From assembly GCA_964345295.1 (NCBI GenBank), contig CAYFQG010000013.1:1-37464 (forward strand): 37,464 nt of DNA. Reading direction: 5' to 3'. The notes under the pieces were generated by a model that saw only the letters and a list, made by a program, of their open reading frames with translations, was not told where the DNA came from and did not search any database. Of the stretch, positions 6,971 to 14,112 are shown piece after piece. The first letter of the stretch is position 1. Every line of letters starts with the position of its first letter. Source of the stretch: JASBZA01 sp964345295. Lineage in GTDB: Bacteria; Bacillota; Clostridia; Saccharofermentanales; Fastidiosipilaceae. The translations under genes were made by a program, and so were the position numbers.

Positions 6971-7246
6971 TTAGACTAGATCCCGGTATTCGTCTTTGCT
7001 TTCAAACAATCTTTTGGCATAGGGGCAGGTTGCGGCAAGCTTGATCGAATGCATCCTTGCTTCTTCGGCTACTTTATCTACGAGCTTTTTGGCAATGCCT
7101 TGACCCCTGTAGCGGTCATCGACAAAGGTGTGATCGATGATCCAGATTTTGTCCGACCGAGAGAAGGTAGCTTGGCCGATTTCCTCTGCGCCGTCTTTGG
7201 CCAAAGCTCTGTTATTGGCTTCGTCAAATAGAATTGTAATATCCAT
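6971..7246 (-). CDS. Small GNAT-family N-acetyltransferase (YjdJ-like)
   Basis: This 91-residue protein belongs to the short GNAT group. The sequence IDHTFVDDRYRGQGIAKKLVDKVAEEAR contains the acetyl-CoA pyrophosphate-binding motif (R/Q-x-x-G-x-G/A as RGQGIAKKL), followed by ATCPYAKRLF typical of the YjdJ/Gcn5-related mini-proteins. The start at 7246 is chosen because GGAGG lies 8 bases upstream; an upstream in-frame TTG would overlap that site. The acceptor is unknown. Confidence 0.82.
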   Translation of the reverse strand: MDITILFDEANNRALAKDGAEEIGQATFSRSDKIWIIDHTFVDDRYRGQGIAKKLVDKVAEEARMHSIKLAATCPYAKRLFESKDEYRDLV

Positions 7247-7301
7247 AATTGTGTCCTCCAATCTTATTTAAAAATTACCATATCTAGGAGAAGTTTTCGT
7301 A

Positions 7302-8393
7302 TCACACACAATCAAGAATCCGATGTTCCGGGAGTTCTGCAATAAGCCAAAGAAGTTCAATAAATTCATCTCTTAGCGGGCTTTTTAGACAATAGCGAAA
7401 ATAGCATAGGATAGGCCATTGCGCGACCATAACAATCCAAGCATAAAGACGCATGGCCCGGATTTCCTCTTCTGTAGCATGGTAGACGTGAAGTATTTCA
7501 GACATTTGTTTATTGAATCTATCTACAGCATAGTCTAATCGAAACTTCGACCCTATATTGTTCTTTTCGTTTTCAGCGTAATCAAAGCTTACGAGGTTAG
7601 CCAACTGATTCACGATAACTTCCGTTCCGGCTAAATTGAAATCAATAAATCCCCTAAAGTGTTGTCTTTCATCAATCAGAATATTAGAAAAATTTTCATC
7701 TCCCTGGAAGACACAACGTGGCAGTTTTAAATAGATGGCTTCTAGTTTTTTTCGGATTATGCTATACCGATTCGTAAGGCTTTGGGCCAAAAGATTCTCA
7801 TTTTCTGCTATCAGTAAGTTTATTAGCTGATTAAAGTTCTCTTCCTTTTCATCAATACCGCCGGGAATATCAAAGGGACTTAGCTGAAAGAGACTGTACA
7901 TACCCATGGTGTCAGACAAGTCGACATTTTTATAGGTCTGTGCAAAATAGGCTACAGTCCTATGAATCTGACTTAGTAGCTTTTCTTCATTGGCTAAATC
8001 TACCTCTGATGCAAGCGGCATATCGATATATTCGGACAGATAACAAACAAGATTCCTCCACTTATGAAGAAATACACCCACCGGATCTGTAAGGAATTGA
8101 GGACACAAAATATCTATAGCACGATAACGCTCGATTAATCGGTGTAATTCTTCTAGTCTTTCTTCTGTGATGGATTCTGGATTACAAAACCTTAATACCC
8201 ACTTGTTATCAATGATGTAGTTTAGTCTTATATCTGATTTATCATGGCTTGTATCAATGAGACGAATATTTGAGGTAGTTGGTATGGCGAACAGACGTAA
8301 CTGTTTAGCAAGGTCTGATTGCTGAGGGATATCTATTTCCGGTAAGAAAGCGTAAGTCGATTGAAATACATTTTGAAAATAACTCGTTCCCAT
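7302..8393 (-). CDS. APH-fold phosphotransferase
   Basis: This 363-residue protein has the aminoglycoside/choline kinase-like fold. The catalytic loop appears as QGDENFSNIL (H of the usual HGD replaced by Q) and the metal-binding motif as FIDFN, about 22 residues later. The N-terminal lobe is less conserved. Family members phosphorylate small hydroxyl-containing molecules; resistance activity cannot be inferred. Use of AT-rich codons and scarcity of GGCC words set it apart from the housekeeping genes nearby, consistent with transfer, though this is by-eye only. It appears monocistronic. Confidence 0.75.
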   Translation of the reverse strand: MGTSYFQNVFQSTYAFLPEIDIPQQSDLAKQLRLFAIPTTSNIRLIDTSHDKSDIRLNYIIDNKWVLRFCNPESITEERLEELHRLIERYRAIDILCPQFLTDPVGVFLHKWRNLVCYLSEYIDMPLASEVDLANEEKLLSQIHRTVAYFAQTYKNVDLSDTMGMYSLFQLSPFDIPGGIDEKEENFNQLINLLIAENENLLAQSLTNRYSIIRKKLEAIYLKLPRCVFQGDENFSNILIDERQHFRGFIDFNLAGTEVIVNQLANLVSFDYAENEKNNIGSKFRLDYAVDRFNKQMSEILHVYHATEEEIRAMRLYAWIVMVAQWPILCYFRYCLKSPLRDEFIELLWLIAELPEHRILDCV

Positions 8394-8525
8394 CTTTTTC
8401 TCCTAGCCCCTTAAATAGAAATCTTAATTCTAAACAGTTCAAAATATAAATAGTATAGCATATTTCTATTCACAGCCTTGTAATTTAGTAGAGATATGCA
8501 TCAACACTTACCGGAGGTGAAGGAA

Positions 8526-8624
8526 ATGAAAAAGCGCCATTCTTTACTTTACATTTTGTTTTTGTGCGTAACTACTCCGTACTGGTTTATTAAGAGCCTT
8601 TTAAAGAAAAGCAACGTTTTATAA
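8526..8624 (+). CDS. 32-residue putative membrane peptide
   Basis: The ATG follows a strong Shine-Dalgarno, GGAGGTGAAGGAA, at good spacing. The peptide opens MKKRHSLLYILFLCVTTPY and ends KSLLKKSNVL. Basic residues flank a hydrophobic span of about 15-17 residues (7-23), as in single-pass small membrane proteins. No family was recognised. It lies between the leftward APH-like gene and the leftward tmRNA and points rightward into the tmRNA terminator, so it is not part of either transcript. The strong initiation site argues that it is real; no clear promoter was seen. Confidence 0.5.
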   Translation: MKKRHSLLYILFLCVTTPYWFIKSLLKKSNVL

Positions 8625-8640
8625 GTTAATTAGCTGCCAA

Positions 8641-8676
8641 TAAAAAGAAAAGACATCATATTTTCATAATATGATG
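8641..8676 (-). terminator. tmRNA terminator
   Basis: CATCATATT (8654-8662) and AATATGATG (8668-8676) form a 9-bp stem with 5-nt loop. Leftward it is followed by TCTTTTCTTTTTA. It begins 11 nt after the CCA end of tmRNA. Confidence 0.85.
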
Positions 8677-8686
8677 CCTCGAATAT

Positions 8687-9066
8687 TGGTGGAGATGGAG
8701 GGAATCGAACCCTCGTCCAAAACCCTATTCCCAAATCTCTCTCCGGGTGCAGTCAAACTATAGAGTCTTCCTCTTCCTCCGTAACCGCCTGACAGGTGGG
8801 AGGTCCAGTAGCTTCATAGATACTAGAATTGCCGCAAAGCTTAGGCAAAACAGTTACCATGTTTAACCTGCCGACATGTAAGGTCTGCTACTAACACGCT
8901 GCTTAAGCCGCAGATAACTCAAGGCGTGCAGCCGAACTGACTAAGCAGCGGCTAAAACGTAATCGTCGTTTGCAATTACAAGTTCGCCCGATGATTAAAG
9001 TGGCCAACGGACATCCACTACCCGCTAGATAAGGTTCAAAAGCCCTGTCGAAACCAGTGCATCCCC
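8687..9066 (-). ncRNA. ssrA: tmRNA (transfer-messenger RNA)
   Basis: This 380-nt one-piece tmRNA rescues stalled ribosomes by trans-translation. The 5' end GGGGATG (9066-9060) pairs with CATCTCC before the encoded ACCA. The T-arm reads GGGTTCGATTCCC near the 3' end, and the 5' side contains the tRNA-like TGGTTTCGACAGGG. The tag frame (8973-8941) is GCA AAC GAC GAT TAC GTT TTA GCC GCT GCT TAG, i.e. ANDDYVLAAA, with the C-terminal LAA-type degron read by ClpXP-like proteases. A promoter and terminator bracket the gene. Confidence 0.96.
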
Positions 9067-9083
9067 TTGTCAAAAGTAGCGCT

Positions 9084-9113
9084 ATTGTAACGTCTTTGGG
9101 GGAAAAGTGCCAG
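9084..9113 (-). promoter_or_regulatory. tmRNA promoter
   Basis: On the minus strand CTGGCA (9113-9108) and TACAAT (9089-9084) are 18 bp apart, placing the start near 9077, about 11 nt before the mature 5' end. This implies a short processed leader. Confidence 0.6.
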
Positions 9114-9144
9114 TGCCAATGTTACTGGATAGGCTATCATACAG

Positions 9145-9150
9145 TATAAT
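9145..9150 (+). promoter_or_regulatory. -10 element upstream of the glycosyltransferase
   Basis: TATAAT lies 50 bp before the start codon; the hexamer 17 bp upstream (TTACTG) is weak. It probably drives the rightward GT2 / two-component / pseudouridine synthase run. Confidence 0.45.
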
Positions 9151-9200
9151 GAATCAAGCTGTAATGAACTTATACAGTAAAAAAGGAGAACCATAGCGCT

Positions 9201-9935
9201 TTGGAAGATTGTCTTTACATCGTCATGCCTGTCTACAATGAAGAGGCCAATATTAAGAAGACCATTGAGTCCTGGTACCCTTTGACGGCCCTGGGCAAAG
9301 ATTCGAAACTTCTTTTGATTGACGACGGCAGCAAGGATGAAAGTGTCTCCATTATTGAAAAGATGCAAGAAACCAGGCCCAATCTCATCCTTATTAAGAA
9401 AGCTAACAGCGGGCACGGTCCTACGGTGCGTTTGGCCTATAAGGAAGCTCTGGACCGAGGAGCCGACTATGTTTTTCAGACGGATTCAGACGGCCAGACT
9501 TTGCCCGAGGAATTTTACCTGATGTGGGAAGCCAGAGAAGCGTACCGGGTCCAGATTGGTTGGCGTAAGTCCAGAGAGGACGGCTTTAATCGTAAATTGG
9601 TGTCTTGGGTTTTACGCCTGGTGCTACTGGTTTTTTTAGGCCAAAAGACCAAGGACCCCAACACACCTTTTAGGTTGATGTCTAGAGACGCTTTGGCCTT
9701 GTACTTACCTTTACTTCCGGAAGACTATAATCTGCCTAATGCCTTAATAGCTGCTTACACGAACTATACAGGCCTTAGTCATCGTTATATTCCTATTACG
9801 TTCCGACCGCGCCAAGGTGGGAAAAACTCTATAAATTTCAAACGTATTTTCAGTATCGGTTGGGGGCAGTTAAAGACCTTGCCTAAAATGAACAAAGCGA
9901 TGCGAGCCAAGCTGCCTCGAGCGACAAGAGACTAG
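9201..9935 (+). CDS. Family 2 glycosyltransferase (dolichyl-phosphate mannose synthase-like)
   Basis: This 244-residue protein has the GT-A fold. The start is IVMPVYNEEANI; DDGS near residue 40 binds the nucleotide; QTDSDGQTLPEEF near 95-105 is the D-x-D-type metal/sugar site. The sequence PFRLMSRDA and the C-terminal FRPRQGGKNSINFKR match the polyprenyl-phosphate glycosyltransferase group. No transmembrane domains follow, so it acts at the inner membrane face, probably adding a sugar to a lipid carrier for envelope polymers. The start is TTG; AAAAGGAG lies about 12 nt upstream, slightly long. It ends 17 bp before the response regulator. Confidence 0.82.
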   Translation: MEDCLYIVMPVYNEEANIKKTIESWYPLTALGKDSKLLLIDDGSKDESVSIIEKMQETRPNLILIKKANSGHGPTVRLAYKEALDRGADYVFQTDSDGQTLPEEFYLMWEAREAYRVQIGWRKSREDGFNRKLVSWVLRLVLLVFLGQKTKDPNTPFRLMSRDALALYLPLLPEDYNLPNALIAAYTNYTGLSHRYIPITFRPRQGGKNSINFKRIFSIGWGQLKTLPKMNKAMRAKLPRATRD

Positions 9936-9952
9936 ATCAGAAAGGATATGGA

Positions 9953-10654
9953 ATGGAACTTTCCAAGAAAAATGCCAAAATTCTAATTTGTGATGACGAT
10001 ATGGTGGTCCACGAGTCTTTGGGCCTTTATTTAAATGAAGAAAGCTATGCCTATGAATCCGCATACGACGGTCAGGAAGCCTTGGATCTTTTTAGGACCT
10101 ATAAGCCCGATCTCATTATTTTAGACCTTATGATGCCCAAGCTCTCCGGTATGGATGTCTGCCGAGAGATTCGTCGTACATCCAATGTACCTATAATTAT
10201 GCTGACGGCCAAAGGGGAAGAGATTGATAAGGTTCTGGGCCTGGAACTGGGGGCAGACGATTATATTGTTAAACCCTTTAGTCCCAGAGAAGTCATGGCC
10301 AGAATTAAAGCCGTTTTACGCAGGCTCCAGACCAATGTCCAATCCGACGAGCAGCATATCGTCTTTGACGGCCTAGACATTAATTTAGACAACTACCAAG
10401 TCCTGGTCCACGGAGAGAAGGTAGCCTTTACGCCTAAAGAGGTAGAAATCCTTTATCTTTTAGCCCAAAACACCGGCCAAGTTATGGAACGTGAGCAAAT
10501 TCTTTCTCAGGTTTGGGGTTACGACTATTTCGGCGATACCAGAACCATTGATACCCACATCAAGCGTATCCGACAAAAAATCGGCAATGAAGATGAGAAA
10601 TGGGAACTGGTCACTGTTTACGGAATCGGTTACCGCTTTGAGGTTAAGGATTAA
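9953..10654 (+). CDS. OmpR/PhoB-family response regulator
   Basis: This 233-residue regulator has a receiver domain with the acidic pocket D14-D15-D16, phospho-acceptor D58 in LILDLMMPK, T85 and K107 in VKPFSP. A C-terminal winged helix follows (FTPKEVEILYLL through the TIDTHIKRIRQKIG recognition helix and the VYGIGYRFE hairpin). The set resembles WalR/PhoP regulators of envelope and phosphate stress, but the target set cannot be read here. AGAAAGGA precedes the ATG. The stop overlaps the kinase start by one base (TAATG), showing translational coupling with its partner. Confidence 0.92.
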   Translation: MELSKKNAKILICDDDMVVHESLGLYLNEESYAYESAYDGQEALDLFRTYKPDLIILDLMMPKLSGMDVCREIRRTSNVPIIMLTAKGEEIDKVLGLELGADDYIVKPFSPREVMARIKAVLRRLQTNVQSDEQHIVFDGLDINLDNYQVLVHGEKVAFTPKEVEILYLLAQNTGQVMEREQILSQVWGYDYFGDTRTIDTHIKRIRQKIGNEDEKWELVTVYGIGYRFEVKD

Positions 10655-12513
10655 TGGCACGAGGGCCGGAAGCCAACAATAGTGTCTTTTTAAGACGTTT
10701 AGTGAGCTTACTTTTCGGAGCTCTCCTATTGTCTGCCGGCCTCACTATTGCCATTTACAGTTTTGCCTCCAACATAGTTTTTTCCCATCTAAAAAGCCAG
10801 GAATATACAAATCGTGCCGCACTTATTGCCGAGCAGACGGCAGACCGTTACTTAGGCAACTTGTCGGTTCGAGTCTATGACCACTACATGGAAGAAAGTC
10901 CGGACCTGATCGGAGCCTCAATCCTGGTCTATATGTATAAGGGTGACAGCTTCGAGAGAGCCTATACGCCACGTTCCATGAACTATGAGGCGGATTTTTT
11001 AGCCCAGGCCAAAGCTCAAATCGAGAGCCGCAACTATGTTCTTATGGATAAGCGATCGGTTCATTTTGAAGCCAGACTCGGACCTAAAAAAGAACTCTAT
11101 CTTTTTGTGGGCTATCCGATTTTGGCCGAGGATGTCTATTCGGTCCATGATCAGGTTATGGGTGCCGTCTATATCATGGGCTCCATGGCGGATATTTCGG
11201 AGTCTTATACCAGCCTTCGTTTTGCCTTGATTCTGGCGTCTTCCTTGGCCTTTCTCATTGTCCTTTTGCCTTTGCTTTACTTGAGTCGTCGCCTCATTAA
11301 ACCTCTGGTCGATACCAAGAATGTGGCTTTGGCCATGGCCAAAGGTGATTTCTCCAAGCGTGCGCAGATTACATCTAGGGATGAAATCGGTGACCTAGCT
11401 ACTGCCGTTAACGATTTGGCGGATGATTTGGATAAGACCTTGAAGAACCTGACGAACGAACGCAATCGCTTGAAGCAGATCCTCAACGGTTTGAATGAGG
11501 GGATTTTGGCCTTGACCAAAGACCTCAAGCTCATGCACATTAACCCGGCCCTGATTTTGCTCTTTCACCTGGATGAAAGCGAAGATCCTGAGGTCTTGAG
11601 CCGCAAGGTTTTGGCTCTGAGCAAGATGGAAAGCGACTTGATTCAAGTTCTGGCAGACGGGGAGAGTAAGACATTAGCAATCAAGCACCGCGGTCGCCAT
11701 ATTCAGATACAAATCGATCCGCTTTTGGACGAAAATAATGTACCCAATGCCTGTATTGCGCTTTTCCGTGATACGACCGAGCAAGACCGCTTAGAGCAGA
11801 CCAGGAGAGACTATGTGTCCAATGTATCGCATGAGTTAAGGACGCCTCTTACGGCAGTCAGAGGCTTAGTGGAACCTTTGAGTGACGGTATTGTGAAGAA
11901 GGAAGAAGACCGGATGCGCTACTACGGCATTATCCTCCAGGAGACTTTGCGCTTGTCCAGGCTGATTGATGATATGATGGCACTGAGTAGACTCCAGTCT
12001 GGCTCTGTTTCGCTGGAACCGGAAAGAATCAGCAGCCAAGAGCTCATGGAAAATATTTCGTATAAGTATGAAAGTGCTATGGCCGAGAAGGGCATCCTTT
12101 TCTCGATTCCGTCTTTGGCCGAGACAAACTTGCCTGTACTTTATAATAATGGCGACAGGATTGAACAAATTCTGGTCATCTATCTCGATAATGCCATGAA
12201 GTTTACCGAGCCGGGCAAAAATATAAGAGTCTATCTTAAGCCCTATAAAAAAGATCCGGACCGGATGGTTTTCGAGGTGGAGGACCAGGGTTCCGGTATT
12301 GATGAGGAAGATATAGACAGAATATTCGATCGTTTTTATAAGGTGGATAAGTCCAGAGGCAGGACAGACGGGACCGGTTTGGGCCTTTCTATCGCCAAAG
12401 AATTAAGCCAGCAGATGGGAGAAGAGGTCTGGGCCGAATCAAGCCCCGGCCAAGGTTCCAGCTTCTACTTAACGGTCAGAATCTATAAAGAAGGAATGGA
12501 AGATGAGAATTAA
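10654..12513 (+). CDS. Sensor histidine kinase (PhoR/WalK-like)
   Basis: This 619-residue membrane kinase has transmembrane segment 1 at about 14-36, an extracytoplasmic sensor of about 150 residues, transmembrane segment 2 at about 188-208 and a HAMP linker. A PAS-like domain covers roughly 268-375, from ILNGLNEGILALTKD to FRDTTEQDRLEQ. The dimerisation helix carries H393 in SNVSHELRTPL. The ATPase domain shows N box LDNAMKF, G1 VEDQGSGI, F box DRFYKVDKSRG and G2 GTGLGLSIA. It senses an envelope or nutrient signal and phosphorylates the regulator encoded directly upstream. Its 3' end overlaps the following pseudouridine synthase by 11 bp. Confidence 0.93.
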   Translation: MARGPEANNSVFLRRLVSLLFGALLLSAGLTIAIYSFASNIVFSHLKSQEYTNRAALIAEQTADRYLGNLSVRVYDHYMEESPDLIGASILVYMYKGDSFERAYTPRSMNYEADFLAQAKAQIESRNYVLMDKRSVHFEARLGPKKELYLFVGYPILAEDVYSVHDQVMGAVYIMGSMADISESYTSLRFALILASSLAFLIVLLPLLYLSRRLIKPLVDTKNVALAMAKGDFSKRAQITSRDEIGDLATAVNDLADDLDKTLKNLTNERNRLKQILNGLNEGILALTKDLKLMHINPALILLFHLDESEDPEVLSRKVLALSKMESDLIQVLADGESKTLAIKHRGRHIQIQIDPLLDENNVPNACIALFRDTTEQDRLEQTRRDYVSNVSHELRTPLTAVRGLVEPLSDGIVKKEEDRMRYYGIILQETLRLSRLIDDMMALSRLQSGSVSLEPERISSQELMENISYKYESAMAEKGILFSIPSLAETNLPVLYNNGDRIEQILVIYLDNAMKFTEPGKNIRVYLKPYKKDPDRMVFEVEDQGSGIDEEDIDRIFDRFYKVDKSRGRTDGTGLGLSIAKELSQQMGEEVWAESSPGQGSSFYLTVRIYKEGMEDEN

Positions 12514-13228
12514 TAAATTTATTGCCCAATCGGGCTATTGTTCAAGACGGCAGGCTGACCGCCTGATTGAAGAAGGTAAGGTTTTAATAAACGGCCAAAT
12601 CGCCGGCCTGGGCGATCAGGTTAACCCTAAAGATCGGGTGGAAGTTGAAGGAAAGCTTATTAGCGGCAGGACGCCTAAACCGGTCTATCTGGCCTTTAAT
12701 AAACCCAGAGGAATTATTTCGTCGACGACCGACCGCCAGGGCCAGGATGTAGTGTCTTATATCAATTATCCGGAGCGCATTTACCCTGTGGGACGTTTGG
12801 ATAAGGACACGGAAGGTCTCTTGCTTCTTACCAATGACGGCGACTTAGCGCACGAGATTACCAAGACCGAAAATGCCAACGAAAAAGAATACTATGTTGT
12901 CGTTAATAAGGCCTATGACGATGCCTTCATCAAGGCCATGACCGAAGGTGTACGTATCTTGGGCCGTAAGACCTTACCCGCTCAATTCAAACCTGTCGAT
13001 AAAAGAACTTTCCGTCTCACCATAAGGCAAGGCCTTAACCGGCAGATTCGTCGTATGTGTGAGGCTTTGGGCTATGAAGTGACTTTTCTTAGAAGGATTC
13101 GCATTATGAACATCAGTTTAGGAAATCTGCAACCCGGTGAGTGGAGACCTCTAGGTTATAAGGAACTCATCCAGTTGCAAGAACTTTTGGAGCGAAACAA
13201 GGCGGAAAACGAGTCTTCTGATGACTAA
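12503..13228 (+). CDS. RsuA/RluB-family pseudouridine synthase
   Basis: This 241-residue protein has an S4 RNA-binding domain at the N-terminus (MRINKFIAQSGYCSRRQADRL through residue about 55). The catalytic domain carries the family motif VGRLDKDTEGLLLLTNDGDL with D100 as nucleophile. The C-terminal LRRIRIMNISLGNLQPGEWR is typical of the RsuA/RluB/RluF group. It isomerises a uridine in rRNA, most likely 23S; the exact position is not inferable. It overlaps the kinase gene upstream (11 bp) and an RluA-type synthase downstream (8 bp), so all are likely co-transcribed. Confidence 0.92.
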   Translation: MRINKFIAQSGYCSRRQADRLIEEGKVLINGQIAGLGDQVNPKDRVEVEGKLISGRTPKPVYLAFNKPRGIISSTTDRQGQDVVSYINYPERIYPVGRLDKDTEGLLLLTNDGDLAHEITKTENANEKEYYVVVNKAYDDAFIKAMTEGVRILGRKTLPAQFKPVDKRTFRLTIRQGLNRQIRRMCEALGYEVTFLRRIRIMNISLGNLQPGEWRPLGYKELIQLQELLERNKAENESSDD

Positions 13229-14045
13229 CATAACTAAAGACATTTTGTTAAATCCAAAGGACATACTTTATGAGGATAATCACCTTCTCGTAGTCCGCAA
13301 GGCTCCCGGTGTCTTAAGCCAGGAGGATAAGTCCGGTGCGCCCGACATCTTGACCATGGCCAAAGCTTATATCAAAGAAAGAGACCACAAGCCCGGCAAT
13401 GTTTATATGGGTTTAGTTCACCGCCTGGACCGTAATACGGGCGGTGTCATGTGCCTGGCTAAAACTTCTAAAGCCGCATCGCGTTTGTCTGAGCAAATAC
13501 GCCATAGGCGGTGGGATAAGTACTATCTGGCCCTTAGTGTAGGAGAGGGGAGCTTGGCCAATTCAAATTCCATTCCCCAAAAATTGAATCTACGAAACTT
13601 GGATTTAGACACTATAGACGGTACTATCGATTGGATTTATCTGGAAGACTTTCTCTTAAAAAATCAGGATAAGAATAAGAGCCGGGTTTTGACATCCATA
13701 AATCCGTCAGATAGTCAGAAAGGAGCCAAAAAGGCCTTGCTGAAGACCTGCTGTATCGGCCAGGATCGGGCGACAGGGCTCAAGCTTTTTTTGGTGGATT
13801 TAGGAACGGGAAGAAGCCATCAGATTAGGGCACAGTTTTCTTCTAGGAATTTACCTCTAATCGGAGATGAAAAATACCGGACTAAGTCCGACTACTGCAA
13901 GAAACGAGAGGCAGAGTTAAAGCTTCCTCCGTATTTCTTGGGTCTCTGGGCCTGGGGGCTTAAGCTCTACCATCCGGTGACCAAGGAAGCACTATTCTTT
14001 ACGGCCTTGCCCCAGACCTACCCTTGGACCATCTTTTTTGATTAG
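13221..14045 (+). CDS. RluA-family pseudouridine synthase
   Basis: This 274-residue protein lacks an S4 domain. It has the RluA catalytic signature VHRLDRNTGGVMCLAKTSKAA with nucleophile D70, and GRSHQIRAQFSSRNLPLIGDEKY near residues 195-215. It modifies uridines in rRNA or tRNA; the target is unknown. It overlaps the preceding gene by 8 bp, indicating coupling. A region near 110-150 (LDLDTIDGTIDWIYLED...) is somewhat longer than in typical RluA proteins. Confidence 0.9.
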   Translation: MTNITKDILLNPKDILYEDNHLLVVRKAPGVLSQEDKSGAPDILTMAKAYIKERDHKPGNVYMGLVHRLDRNTGGVMCLAKTSKAASRLSEQIRHRRWDKYYLALSVGEGSLANSNSIPQKLNLRNLDLDTIDGTIDWIYLEDFLLKNQDKNKSRVLTSINPSDSQKGAKKALLKTCCIGQDRATGLKLFLVDLGTGRSHQIRAQFSSRNLPLIGDEKYRTKSDYCKKREAELKLPPYFLGLWAWGLKLYHPVTKEALFFTALPQTYPWTIFFD

Positions 14046-14051
14046 GGCCTA

Positions 14052-14060
14052 TGCTATAAT
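14052..14060 (+). promoter_or_regulatory. Extended -10 promoter of polA
   Basis: TGCTATAAT (TG, one base, TATAAT) sits 52 bp upstream of the polA ATG with no recognisable -35, as expected for an extended -10 promoter. Confidence 0.6.
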
Positions 14061-14112
14061 TTTTTACAAATCTATCCGCTCAGAAGAGCATTAAAAGAAG
14101 GAAAGGACTCTC

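Noticed and set aside
8687..8760. Separate tRNA gene on the minus strand
   Set aside because: The T-arm and CCA end belong to the tmRNA acceptor domain; no anticodon arm follows.
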